Shown in pieces: positions 1-8,573 of a DNA stretch of 64,000 nucleotides (position 1 is the stretch's first letter; each line of letters starts with the position of its first letter). The stretch covers positions 1-64,000 of the forward strand of contig JAEDGP010000003.1 in the NCBI GenBank assembly GCA_016297405.1, read 5' to 3'. This DNA is from Treponema sp. Its GTDB lineage: Bacteria; Spirochaetota; Spirochaetia; Treponematales; Treponemataceae. The notes under the pieces were generated by a model. That model was not told where the DNA came from, ran no database searches, and saw only the letters and a program-made list of their open reading frames with translations. A program made the translations under genes and the position numbers.

Positions 1-1907
1 CAATATTTCACCTCAAGCTCTTCGCTTACTTTTGCATATTCTTTATTCAGCGCCTCAAAATCCACTTTTTCACCGCTTGCCATCTGCGCTTCCAGAACCG
101 ATTTTCGCTCCTCTAATTCTGCAATCTCTTCTTCAATAGATTCGAATTCTTTCTGTTCTTTGAAAGACATTTTTCGCTTTGACGAACCATCCGCATCCCT
201 TGACGATGCCTTTTCAGAAAATTGCGACTGTTCTAACGCCTTCTTTTTTTTCTGTTCCTCGGCTTCTTCCTTTCGTTTTTCCTCTCTATATTCAATATAT
301 TCAGAACATTTTCCAACAAAGCCAGAAACACTGCCATCCTCTTCCAGAATAAAAAGAGAATCTGCGGTCTTATCCATAAAATAACGGTCATGACTTACAA
401 TCAAAAGACAACCTTGATATTGCATCAAAAACTGTTCCAGCACATTCATTGTAAAAATATCAAAATCGTTTGTAGGCTCATCCAATATCAAAAAATTAGG
501 ATTTCCAATTAGCAGCCTGACCAAAAAAAGCCTCTTTCGCTCTCCTCCACTTAAAGAACTTAAAGGAGAATGCTGAATCTTGCCAGTAAAACCAAATTCT
601 TCAAGAAAAAGTTTTGCGCTTAATTTTTGACCATCCGTTTGTTCTACAAATTCAGCCTCTTCCTTAATATATTCAAGAACAGTCATTTTCAAATCTTTGA
701 ATACGGGATTCTGATTATAATAGCCAAAAACAGTATTTTCGCCCACAACAACAGAACCGCTGTCACTAGGAATTTTTCCAGTTATGATGTTAAGAAAAGT
801 TGATTTTCCAGATCCATTGTTGCCAAAAATGCCAATTTTTTGCCCTTTTGTAAATGTATATGAAAAACCAGAAAGAACAGGCACCATATCCTCTTTGCTT
901 GCATGTTCGCCCACATACCCTTTTGGAAACTTCTTTGAAATGTTTTTCAACTCCAGAACTTTGCCACCAAGACGACGGCCAAGAACCTCAAAAGAAAACC
1001 CTTTGTCCTGAGTGAACTTTTCTCTGTTTATCAACTGCATGTCCCGCTGGATTCTAGCCTTGGCCTTTGTACCTCTGGCACAAGGGCCTCGCATCAGCCA
1101 ATCCCGCTCAAATCTTAACACGCTTTCAATACGCCTGTCGGTATTCTGCTGAATTTCAGCTTCGATTTCTTTCTTTTCAAGATAGGTTGAATAATTTCCC
1201 TGATAAAGCTGTACCCTTTTGTGATCGATTTCAAAAATATTGTTACAGACAGCATCCAGAAAATATCTGTCATGAGTAACCATCAGAACAGTTCGCTTTG
1301 TGTCCCGCAAATAATCCTGAAGCCATCGGATTGTGGAAATATCCAGATGATTAGTCGGTTCGTCCAAAAGCAAAAGTTTTGTATCTTCCACTAAAACCTG
1401 AGCCAATGCAACTTTTTTTACCATACCACCGCTCAACTCTCCCATTTTGCGGGACATATCACTTATTCCAAGAGTAGAAAGAATTGAGCTTACCTGAGAT
1501 TCGTAATTCCAAAGATCCATCTGCTCCATTTTTTGATTCAGCAAGTCATATTCTTTTTGCACGCTTTCTGAAGTTGAATTGCCAAGTTTTGCGCATACGT
1601 CAAGATATTCTTGAATAATCTTAAGTTTTGGAGAATCGCTTTTAAAAATATGGGAACGAATTGTATCGTTTGCTTCAAATGAAGGATTCTGCGGAAGAAA
1701 AGAAAGCCCTGCGCTTTTATTTATGACAACAGTCCCTTCATCACAAGGCAAAAGACCTGCAATAGTATTGAGCATAGTCGATTTTCCTGTACCATTTTTT
1801 CCAATCAGACTAGCTTTATCACCTTCGTCAAGACCAAAGGTAACGCCTTTAAAAAGGGGTTCTTCCCTTCCCATACGGCAAAGATTATTCACAGACAAAA
1901 TATTCAT
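1..1907 (-). CDS. ABC-F family ATP-binding protein (Uup-like), 3' end outside window
   Basis: This is a soluble protein with two ATP-binding cassettes and no membrane segments, the ABC-F layout whose members act on ribosomes or in DNA repair. Walker A motifs lie at about residues 36-44 (GKNGTGKST) and 362-370 (GNNGSGKST). Signature motifs are LSGGM near 158 and LSGGE near 452, each followed by a Walker B ending DEPTN. A charged linker joins the cassettes. After the second one a Lys/Glu-rich coiled coil begins, as in the C-terminal DNA-binding tail of Uup, and runs off the window with about 635 residues visible. The ATG is chosen because a TATAGT box lies 6 bases upstream and no Shine-Dalgarno is present. 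Uup versus another ABC-F subfamily cannot be settled from sequence alone. Confidence 0.88.
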   Translation of the reverse strand, partial: MNILSVNNLCRMGREEPLFKGVTFGLDEGDKASLIGKNGTGKSTMLNTIAGLLPCDEGTVVINKSAGLSFLPQNPSFEANDTIRSHIFKSDSPKLKIIQEYLDVCAKLGNSTSESVQKEYDLLNQKMEQMDLWNYESQVSSILSTLGISDMSRKMGELSGGMVKKVALAQVLVEDTKLLLLDEPTNHLDISTIRWLQDYLRDTKRTVLMVTHDRYFLDAVCNNIFEIDHKRVQLYQGNYSTYLEKKEIEAEIQQNTDRRIESVLRFERDWLMRGPCARGTKAKARIQRDMQLINREKFTQDKGFSFEVLGRRLGGKVLELKNISKKFPKGYVGEHASKEDMVPVLSGFSYTFTKGQKIGIFGNNGSGKSTFLNIITGKIPSDSGSVVVGENTVFGYYNQNPVFKDLKMTVLEYIKEEAEFVEQTDGQKLSAKLFLEEFGFTGKIQHSPLSSLSGGERKRLFLVRLLIGNPNFLILDEPTNDFDIFTMNVLEQFLMQYQGCLLIVSHDRYFMDKTADSLFILEEDGSVSGFVGKCSEYIEYREEKRKEEAEEQKKKKALEQSQFSEKASSRDADGSSKRKMSFKEQKEFESIEEEIAELEERKSVLEAQMASGEKVDFEALNKEYAKVSEELEVKY

Positions 1908-1919
1908 AATCTAACTATA
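1908..1919 (-). promoter_or_regulatory. Putative -10 box of the ABC-F gene, leaderless geometry
   Basis: On the minus strand TATAGT (1919-1914) is followed by 6 bases and then the ATG. There is no Shine-Dalgarno. The hexamer 17 bases upstream (TTTTAA) is a poor -35, so this is the weakest member of the leaderless group described in the findings. Confidence 0.4.
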
Positions 1920-1943
1920 TCAAAAAAAAAGCTTTTTTAAAAC

Positions 1944-2000
1944 AGCAAAAAAAAATCCGCAGCTTCCAACTGTTTTTTTACCAATTAAAACTGCGGATTT
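1944..2000 (-). terminator. Rho-independent terminator after the DUF2059 gene
   Basis: A perfect 10-base inverted repeat (AAATCCGCAG at 1991-2000 read on the minus strand, paired with 1953-1962) encloses a 28-base loop. On the minus strand it is followed by a run of T. It starts about 20 bases after the stop codon. The loop is longer than usual. Confidence 0.8.
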
Positions 2001-2019
2001 GTATATGATTCAAAAAAAA

Positions 2020-2460
2020 CTACTGATTCAAATAACCTTCTTTCTGAAGATCCTCAACAATTTCCTGACCGATTTTCATTCCCCAGTTCTGACCAACAGT
2101 CATGGAATCCTTCAAAATCAAAGGTTGATTCAAAACCATTTTTTTTCCTACTGGAGATTCATAGAATTTAATCAAATCCTTGATTTCACTTTCTGTAAAA
2201 TATCTGTCATAGATTGGAACAAGTTCATTGATTAAATCAGGACCTGCAGCTTTCATTTTCAAAGCGGCCCTATCCCAATATGCTGCTGGAACAGTTGGAA
2301 TAGCCTGCTTATACTGGGGAATCATAGCATCAACAATCTGATCAACCATAGATGCAGAACCAGAAACGTTCATAAGTTTTTTAATATCTTCCTGCTTATC
2401 TGCAAATGACGAAGAACACAGTGCAAAAGCAACAAAAAAGACTGTACATAATTTTTTCAT
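2020..2460 (-). CDS. DUF2059 family exported protein
   Basis: This 146-residue protein has a signal peptide in the first 20 residues (KK charge, hydrophobic core, SSSFA end) and a helical body typical of the DUF2059 family. The region near residues 90-125, with F-T/E-x-E-I and YESPVGKKM, is the usual family hallmark. It probably resides in the periplasm; its biochemical function is unknown. The start is supported by GAGG seven to eight bases before the ATG. It is a single-gene unit, with a strong terminator behind it and a MITE-like repeat upstream. Confidence 0.8.
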   Translation of the reverse strand: MKKLCTVFFVAFALCSSSFADKQEDIKKLMNVSGSASMVDQIVDAMIPQYKQAIPTVPAAYWDRAALKMKAAGPDLINELVPIYDRYFTESEIKDLIKFYESPVGKKMVLNQPLILKDSMTVGQNWGMKIGQEIVEDLQKEGYLNQ

Positions 2461-2514
2461 TTAATACCTCGTTTTATCTGATGAATTATTACAATGTAGC
2501 ACAAAAAAAAAGTC

Positions 2515-2717
2515 ACCACAACAAGGGGCTGTCCCAAAAGTAATGAGCGCTCATTGAGCCCTTCGACAGGCTCAGGAACCACCCTTCGACAGGCTCAGGA
2601 ACCACCCTTCGACAGGCTCAGGAACCACACGTCGAAATGAGCGCTACACTAAATGTGGTGGTTTCGATAAACAAAACCACCGTAATGCAGCCTTATTGGA
2701 CAGCCCCTTGTTGTGGT
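2515..2717. repeat. MITE-like inverted-repeat element, copy 1
   Basis: This element of about 203 bases has perfect 20-base terminal inverted repeats (2515-2534 and 2698-2717) beginning ACCACAACAAGGGGCTGTCC. Inside are the GGTGGTT/AACCACC core shared with the copies near 30.3 kb and 41.2 kb, and three tandem 23-base units. It carries no ORF and ends 6 bases from the stop codon of the nucleoside kinase gene. I see no transposase in the window, so mobility would depend on a partner elsewhere. Confidence 0.75.
2559..2627. repeat. Three perfect tandem 23-base repeats
   Basis: Three back-to-back copies of a 23-base unit start CCCTTCGACAGGCTCAGG and end AACCA, at 2559, 2582 and 2605. They lie inside MITE-like copy 1. 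Copy 2 holds a single related TTCGACAGGCTCA in its interior. There are no spacers, so this is not a CRISPR array. Confidence 0.9.
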
Positions 2718-2723
2718 TCATAA

Positions 2724-4379
2724 TCAATACTTGAAGGCGCTGCCACCAATAAATTCGCGGATAATTGAACGATTTGGAACGCTTGTTGGTGGAATCGGTG
2801 CAAAATTGCTAAGGAAATTCAAAAGCCTGCATGCCTCGCTATATTCCTTTTGAGAAGGATTTACGCACCTGAGCAATGGCTCTGCATAAATTTTTAGAAC
2901 TGCAAGCTCATAATCCAAGGCAGTATTCAAAATCGCATCTGCATTGTTCTGGAACGGAAAAATATGAAGTTGTTCACCCCGTTGAACGCTTGGCCACATT
3001 GCAATCGTTCCAGCAGCACCCTTTCCTCTAAAGCGGGCATCGCGAACAATTCGTCTGATAAGGCGGTTGTCGCTTGTGGAAATGCGGTTATGGTCATCAA
3101 GATTCAACTGGGTAAGAGCCGAAAGATAGACTTTAAATTTGCATTCTTTTGGAATCTTTGGAGTCAACCGATCATTTAGACCATGAATTCCTTCCATGAT
3201 GAGAATTTCATTTTCTTTCAAAGTCATCTTGTTCTTTTCTTCAAAATATGGCTTTCCATCATGGAAATCATAGGAAGGAATATTAACTTCCTTTCCATCA
3301 AAAAGATCAACAAGATTTTTATTCAAAAGCTCAACATCCAAAGCTTCCAGACATTCATAGTCTGGTTTTCCATCTGCATCAAGAGGTGTCTTATCTCTGC
3401 CCGCATAGTAGCAATCCAGACTGATAACTTTAGGAGTATATCCAAGCGCCTGAATCTGCATGGCAAGTTTTTTGGAAGTTGTGGTTTTACCAGAACTTGA
3501 AGGGCCAGCCAAAAGCACAACGCGAACGCCTTTTCGATTTACAATTTCTTCTGCAATTTTTGAAATGCAATGAACCTGCAGACTTTCCGCAACCATTATA
3601 AAATCATCAATTTTGCGCTCATTGATCATCTGATTTAAGGAAGCAGCACTAGTAACATTCAGCTGCTTTCCCCAATTTTTATATCGTTCATAAATCTCAA
3701 AAAGTTTTGGCTCATCCACAAATTCTGAAAGCTTTGTGGAATCACTGGATTTTGGGAATCGAAGCAAAAAGCCTTTTTTGTATGGCATAAGCTCAAAAAC
3801 CTTGAGCGTGCCAGTTCTTTCCATCAGCGGTCCAAAATACATATCAGCAAAATCTCCGATGGAATTAATGCGAATTTTTGGAGGCGCCAGATAATTCAAC
3901 TGCTTTCTTGTTTCGTTAAGTCCAAGCTCTTCAAAAATTTTGCATGCACTTGAATAAGAAACAAATCTTGTTTCAATTGGCAAATCCTGATTGACAATAT
4001 TCCACATTTCTTTTTCAAGGCTTGAGATTTCTTCCACAGTAAGAGGCGAAGGATGTTCCAGAGTATAATAATAACCATATCCAAGGCTGTGACCTACAAC
4101 CAATCTTTCCGTTGGATAAATTTTATGACAGGCTGCAGCAAGCAAAAGACACAAAGACCGTCTGTATACCAGAACACCATCTTTTGAATTCAGAAGGACC
4201 GGTTCTATATAACAATCGTATTCGATTTCTCTGTCCAAAGGGCAAACTTCATTATTTATTCTTACAGCAACAATTGTTTCTCTTTTTTCCTCAAATTCGT
4301 CAAGCAAAGAAGCTGCAACTGTTCCATATTCAACTTGTTTTGATTTTTTTCCGCAGAATGTAACGTTAAGCATGTTCAT
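2724..4379 (-). CDS. Nucleoside (uridine-type) kinase with TGS and ThrRS-like domains
   Basis: This 551-residue soluble enzyme has three parts. An N-terminal TGS-like domain covers about residues 1-60. A segment resembling the threonyl-tRNA synthetase second additional domain follows, with VGHSLGYGYYY near 95-105. A C-terminal phosphoribulokinase/uridine kinase domain has Walker A GPSSSGKT at about 292-299 and then DCYYAGRDKTP. The family probably phosphorylates a nucleoside with ATP; the substrate is not known. An upstream in-frame TTG (4391) lies inside the GGAGG ribosome site, so the ATG five bases after GGAGG is preferred. The gene follows fliJ in the same direction after a 179-base gap, so it may be its own unit. 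Confidence 0.82.
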   Translation of the reverse strand: MNMLNVTFCGKKSKQVEYGTVAASLLDEFEEKRETIVAVRINNEVCPLDREIEYDCYIEPVLLNSKDGVLVYRRSLCLLLAAACHKIYPTERLVVGHSLGYGYYYTLEHPSPLTVEEISSLEKEMWNIVNQDLPIETRFVSYSSACKIFEELGLNETRKQLNYLAPPKIRINSIGDFADMYFGPLMERTGTLKVFELMPYKKGFLLRFPKSSDSTKLSEFVDEPKLFEIYERYKNWGKQLNVTSAASLNQMINERKIDDFIMVAESLQVHCISKIAEEIVNRKGVRVVLLAGPSSSGKTTTSKKLAMQIQALGYTPKVISLDCYYAGRDKTPLDADGKPDYECLEALDVELLNKNLVDLFDGKEVNIPSYDFHDGKPYFEEKNKMTLKENEILIMEGIHGLNDRLTPKIPKECKFKVYLSALTQLNLDDHNRISTSDNRLIRRIVRDARFRGKGAAGTIAMWPSVQRGEQLHIFPFQNNADAILNTALDYELAVLKIYAEPLLRCVNPSQKEYSEACRLLNFLSNFAPIPPTSVPNRSIIREFIGGSAFKY

Positions 4380-4558
4380 AAAATCCTCCAAATCAATGCT
4401 TAATTTTACAACGAAATTTTACATACCGCAAACTTTATCAATATAAGAGTCAAAAATCAGTTTTTTTTCCTTGGGAAGGAGAAACACTTGCTCTAAAAAA
4501 CTTCATATTTTGTGAATAAAAATTCCTGATTTTACGATTCAAACCTGTTTTAAGCAGA

Positions 4559-4984
4559 TCATTTTTGAAAACGGCTTGTTACAATATTGTCAATTTCCTT
4601 TGCCTCAGCTTTTTTTTGAAAGGAAATAAAGTCTTCCTTTTGTTTTTCCTTAAGCTTTTCAAGAGATTCGGTTCTCTGCATGCATAACCTGAGCTTTTCC
4701 CTTTTTTCGTCGCTTATAACCTTTAGCTTTGTAATTTCACTTAAAAGCTCTTCAGTTTTGGCTCGTATAAATCCATAAAACTCATTGGCCTGGGCAATAG
4801 CTAAAAAATCAGTAGAGCCCTCCATGGATTTTGCAGTCTTAACTTGCTGCATGGCAAGGCTATCAATCATATTTTGCACTTCACGTTCTGCAGCCAGCGC
4901 TTTAGCAAGTTCAGCTTCCGCCTGCTGCTGCTCGATTTTTCGAAAACTGAGGACATCTTCCAGTTCAAAGACAAATTTCTTCAT
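4559..4984 (-). CDS. fliJ: Flagellar export protein FliJ-like
   Basis: The 141 residues are almost entirely coiled coil (Glu/Lys/Ala/Gln-rich helices from residue 15 to 125) and begin MKKFVFELEDVL, close to the usual FliJ opening. FliJ is the soluble export component that promotes assembly of the FliI ATPase ring and carries chaperone traffic at the cytoplasmic face of the flagellar export gate. Sequence conservation is low in this family. The call rests mainly on length, coiled coil and position directly after fliI (14-base gap). Confidence 0.85.
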   Translation of the reverse strand: MKKFVFELEDVLSFRKIEQQQAEAELAKALAAEREVQNMIDSLAMQQVKTAKSMEGSTDFLAIAQANEFYGFIRAKTEELLSEITKLKVISDEKREKLRLCMQRTESLEKLKEKQKEDFISFQKKAEAKEIDNIVTSRFQK

Positions 4985-4998
4985 AGGAACCCTGATTT

Positions 4999-6507
4999 CT
5001 ATTGACTGTTACCGGCTGTACGTTCCTCTTGTATGCCACCAACTAAAGTGTCTACAACAGTGCCGCTTGAATCGCCGTTTTTACTAGATTCCTCAACAGC
5101 CTTTGAAACTCCATCCGCAACAATACTCTTTACAACATGAGCTTTTCTAGGACTTTCTGAATATTCATCATCTGTAATTTCAATTCCAGAAAGGACAGAA
5201 AGTTTTTCCAATGTCTGATCCATTGTAAAACCTTCTTCTGGCTCCTGTTTCAGAAAATCTTCAATTTGGTCATGCATATCAATAGCTTCATCGATTTTTT
5301 CTGATGCGCCCTTCTGGTAAATTCCAGTAACAATCATCTGCTCATTATTCTGGTATGTAGACATGAGCTCACGAACCTTTGCCACAGCTTTTCTTGTATT
5401 CGAACCGATAACATCATTCGCATTTCGGCTAACTGAAGCCAACACATCAATTGCCGGATAATGATATGAATTTGCAAGTTTACGGCTCAAAACAATATGA
5501 CCGTCCAAAACCCCACGAACAGTATCTGCAATTGGCTCATTCATATCATCACCATCTACAAGAACGGCATAAAAGGCAGTAATCGAACCTTTGTCATTCG
5601 TACCAGTTCGTTCCAAAAGTTTTGGCAAAGCATCAAATACACTTGCAGGATAACCGTTTTGAGCCGGAGGCTCTCCTTTACTTAAACTAATTTCACGCTG
5701 AGCCTTTGCAAAACGAGTTACGTTATCCATTATCAGCATGACGTCTTTTCCCTGGTCACGGAAAAATTCTGCAATTGCAGTACATACCTGAGCAGCTCTC
5801 AACCTGCAGATTGCAGGCTCATCTCCGGTTGCTACAACAATTACCGATCTTTTCATACCTTCTTCGCCAAGGTCATCAAACTTGAATTCATTGACTTCCT
5901 TACGTCGTTCACCAACAAGGCCAATTACATTGATATCTGCATTCGTATTACGGGCAATTGTTCCAAGCAGTGTAGACTTACCCACACCAGAGCCTGCAAA
6001 AATACCGATACGCTGACCTTTACCCATTGTTAAAAGAGAATCGATGGACTTTACACCTGTTGTAATTCGCCTGTCGATTGGCAGTTTTGTGGACGAGTCT
6101 GGACCAGGCGCATTTATGGGATAATAACATTCAGGTACAATTTCCCCAAGGCCATCACACGGCTTTCCTAATGCATTAATCGTTCTGCCAAGCAAACTCC
6201 ATCCCACAGGAACTTGCAATGGTTTTCCAGAAGCCACTACCTCACACCCAACTTCAATGCCATCTGTAACGCCAAAAAGCGTAAGGCGCACTTGATTCCC
6301 ATCAAGTGCAACAACCTCTGCCATTACCTGAGTCTTGTCAGTAAGCTTTATTGTGCAGATTTCACCGATTTTAGAACAAGGACCCTTCGACACAACATCC
6401 AGTCCCTTTACTGCGACCACATATCCTACAAAAAGAATAGGATCATAGTTTTCTACCTGATCCATATATTTTGAAAAATTGAAATTATCTGAGAATTCCT
6501 TATCCAT
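4999..6507 (-). CDS. fliI: Flagellum-specific ATPase FliI
   Basis: This is an F1-ATPase-beta-like hexameric ATPase that energises the flagellar type III export apparatus. Walker A is AGSGVGKST at residues 171-179; Walker B is DVMLIMD at 255-261. GLVGERRKEVNEF follows Walker A, as in FliI. At 502 residues it is longer than the usual 440 or so; the extra length is a Ser/Gly/Val-rich tail after about residue 440 with no recognised motif. It sits in the order fliF-G-H-I-J with short gaps and is part of one transcript. Confidence 0.96.
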   Translation of the reverse strand: MDKEFSDNFNFSKYMDQVENYDPILFVGYVVAVKGLDVVSKGPCSKIGEICTIKLTDKTQVMAEVVALDGNQVRLTLFGVTDGIEVGCEVVASGKPLQVPVGWSLLGRTINALGKPCDGLGEIVPECYYPINAPGPDSSTKLPIDRRITTGVKSIDSLLTMGKGQRIGIFAGSGVGKSTLLGTIARNTNADINVIGLVGERRKEVNEFKFDDLGEEGMKRSVIVVATGDEPAICRLRAAQVCTAIAEFFRDQGKDVMLIMDNVTRFAKAQREISLSKGEPPAQNGYPASVFDALPKLLERTGTNDKGSITAFYAVLVDGDDMNEPIADTVRGVLDGHIVLSRKLANSYHYPAIDVLASVSRNANDVIGSNTRKAVAKVRELMSTYQNNEQMIVTGIYQKGASEKIDEAIDMHDQIEDFLKQEPEEGFTMDQTLEKLSVLSGIEITDDEYSESPRKAHVVKSIVADGVSKAVEESSKNGDSSGTVVDTLVGGIQEERTAGNSQ

Positions 6508-6524
6508 GAAAACCTCTGATCTGT

Positions 6525-7460
6525 TTAGGAATTGTTTTCTACGGTCAGATTTTCCTTTCGGATATTCTTAACAGGAGAAACTTCCATAATCTTGTTTTCA
6601 AGTTCTCCAAGCTGACTTGCAATTCGGGCATCAATAGCACCAAAGTCAGTTTCAACAATACAGCCACCTTTATCCACAGAAGAATCTTCTAGGACCGTAA
6701 GCCCCTGTACGTTCTCAACCCTCTTGATAAATTCATCTGTATGTTCAGAAGTAAGTTTTAAATCTTCAAGGTTCACACGAACAGTAACACGGCCGCGCCC
6801 ACGTAATTTTTTCAAGGCTGCAAGAACGTTGCTGAGCACAACAGTTTTCTGATTCTCGGTAATAACTTTTACTACTTTTCGAGTCATCAAAACTACAAGC
6901 TCTACAATCTGCTGCTCAGTTTCCTGTAATATTTCAATGCGTCGATTCATGACTGACTCAACGATTTTATGAGTGCGCTCTATCAACCGATTAATTTCGC
7001 TTTGTCCAGCAGCATAACCTTCATCATGGCCAGTCTTATAACCATCATTTTGCGCATCAGCAGAAATTGAAGCCGCTTTTGCATTAGCTTCATCTAAAAT
7101 TTCCTGAGCTTTTTCTTTTGCCTTGGCAATTATTTCATCAGCTTCCCGTTCTGCGTTCGTGTGAATTATCTGAGCTTGATCACTTTGTCTTTTTACTTCG
7201 GCAAAAGCAGCATCCTCAGCTTTTTTTACGATTTCATCGGCGGACTTCTGAGCTTGTTCAAGCATATGCTGCTTTTCTATTTCCCAGCCAGTTTTAAATG
7301 CTTCAGCTTCCCGGCGAAGCTCATCGGCAGTTGGTCCTGTGTATTCAGGTATATCATCTTCCGCCTCCTCTTCGATTGGAGCAAAATTGCGTACCAGTTT
7401 CAGAGTAACTTCGCCATTTTTATTTTTGATTTCGTTAGGTCTAAAAACTTGCTTTGCCAT
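6525..7460 (-). CDS. fliH: Flagellar assembly protein FliH
   Basis: FliH is the stator-like regulator of FliI. The 311-residue product has an N-terminal segment, a long Ala/Glu/Lys coiled coil (about 45-150) containing repeated EADEIIAKA-type heptads, a GYKTGHDEGYAAGQSE stretch with the spaced glycines seen in FliH/YscL proteins, and a conserved C-terminal domain (about 160-290) ending in acidic and hydrophobic segments. It lies 13 bases after fliG and 17 before fliI. Confidence 0.93.
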   Translation of the reverse strand: MAKQVFRPNEIKNKNGEVTLKLVRNFAPIEEEAEDDIPEYTGPTADELRREAEAFKTGWEIEKQHMLEQAQKSADEIVKKAEDAAFAEVKRQSDQAQIIHTNAEREADEIIAKAKEKAQEILDEANAKAASISADAQNDGYKTGHDEGYAAGQSEINRLIERTHKIVESVMNRRIEILQETEQQIVELVVLMTRKVVKVITENQKTVVLSNVLAALKKLRGRGRVTVRVNLEDLKLTSEHTDEFIKRVENVQGLTVLEDSSVDKGGCIVETDFGAIDARIASQLGELENKIMEVSPVKNIRKENLTVENNS

Positions 7461-7472
7461 TTATTTCTCTCA

Positions 7473-8570
7473 CTACTGAACAAGTTCGTCTTCGCCAGAA
7501 CGAGCGATAACGATTTCACCAGAATCTTCCAGGCGTCTGATTGTTGATACAATCTTCTGCTGAGCTTCTTCAACGTCTTTCAATCGAACAGGGCCCATAA
7601 ATTCCATATCTTCCTTCAACATGCTTGCTGCACGCTTAGACATGTTGCGGAAAATCTTATCCTGTACTTCAGTATCAACCGACTTGAGGGCTTTTGAAAG
7701 TTCCTGAGTGTCGACTTCGCGAAGAACCTTCTGAATGGCACGGTCGTCCAGCATAACGATATCTTCGAATACGAACATACGCTTTTTGATTTCTTCTGCC
7801 AAATCTGGATCTTCTTCTTCCAAAGCTTCGATGATGGCTTTTTCAGAAGATCGGTCAACAAGGTTCAAGATTTCAACGATAGATTCAACACCACCAGCAG
7901 CTGTATAGTCTTCTGAAGAAAGAGTAGAAAGCTTCTTTTCCAAAACGCGCTCAACTTCACGCAAAACATCTGGAGATGTACGGTCCATTGTTGCAAGGCG
8001 CTTGGAAACTTCAGGCTGCATTTCTTCCGGAAGATTCTGCAAAATAACAGCCGCTTTTCCTGGTTCCAGATAAGCAAGAATCAATGCGATTGTCTGAGGA
8101 TATTCCTGCTGAATAAAGTTCAAAAGATGAGCAGGATCTGTACGACGAATAAAGTCAAACGGGCGAACCTGAAGGCTTGAAGTAAGACGATTGATAATAT
8201 CGATTGCTTTCTGAGAACCAAGGGATTTTTCCAACAATTCCCGGGCATAATCAATACCACCAGTGGTAATGAAGTTCTGAGCATTCATCAGTTCCTGAAA
8301 TTCTTCAAGTACCGCATCCTTATATTCTGCATCTACTGTTTCAAGACGAGCAATTTCAAAAGTCAATGTTTCTACTTCATCTTCTCGAAGATGCTTCATG
8401 ATTTCGGAAGATATATCCGAACCAAGGGAAACAAGGAATATGGCAGCTTTTTGGCGACCAGTGAGACTTTTATAATCTTTTCTATCTTTTTTTCCAGAAC
8501 CAGCAGGTTTTAGACTGCCAGGCTTTGGAATAGGTTTTGGATTTGATTTAGGTGAGTCGTCTTCAGCCAT
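7473..8570 (-). CDS. fliG: Flagellar motor switch protein FliG
   Basis: FliG forms the rotor ring between the FliF MS ring and the FliM/FliN C ring and receives torque from MotA. The 365-residue product begins with a Pro/Lys-rich tail of about 35 residues, then the standard FliG_N, middle (containing the EYPQTIAL.LAYLEPGKA segment, the EHPQ-type motif) and C-terminal domains with the charged helix DRAIQKVLREVD. Treponemes carry two FliG paralogues; this one, co-encoded with fliF, is expected to be the motor form. It starts three bases after fliF stops. Confidence 0.95.
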   Translation of the reverse strand: MAEDDSPKSNPKPIPKPGSLKPAGSGKKDRKDYKSLTGRQKAAIFLVSLGSDISSEIMKHLREDEVETLTFEIARLETVDAEYKDAVLEEFQELMNAQNFITTGGIDYARELLEKSLGSQKAIDIINRLTSSLQVRPFDFIRRTDPAHLLNFIQQEYPQTIALILAYLEPGKAAVILQNLPEEMQPEVSKRLATMDRTSPDVLREVERVLEKKLSTLSSEDYTAAGGVESIVEILNLVDRSSEKAIIEALEEEDPDLAEEIKKRMFVFEDIVMLDDRAIQKVLREVDTQELSKALKSVDTEVQDKIFRNMSKRAASMLKEDMEFMGPVRLKDVEEAQQKIVSTIRRLEDSGEIVIARSGEDELVQ

Positions 8571-8573
8571 TTA

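Noticed and set aside
2559..2627. Possible short CRISPR array
   Set aside because: The 23-base units are directly adjacent with no spacers, and there are no cas genes in the window.
4373..4391. TTG start for the nucleoside kinase
   Set aside because: The TTG overlaps the GGAGG ribosome site; an ATG follows at good spacing.
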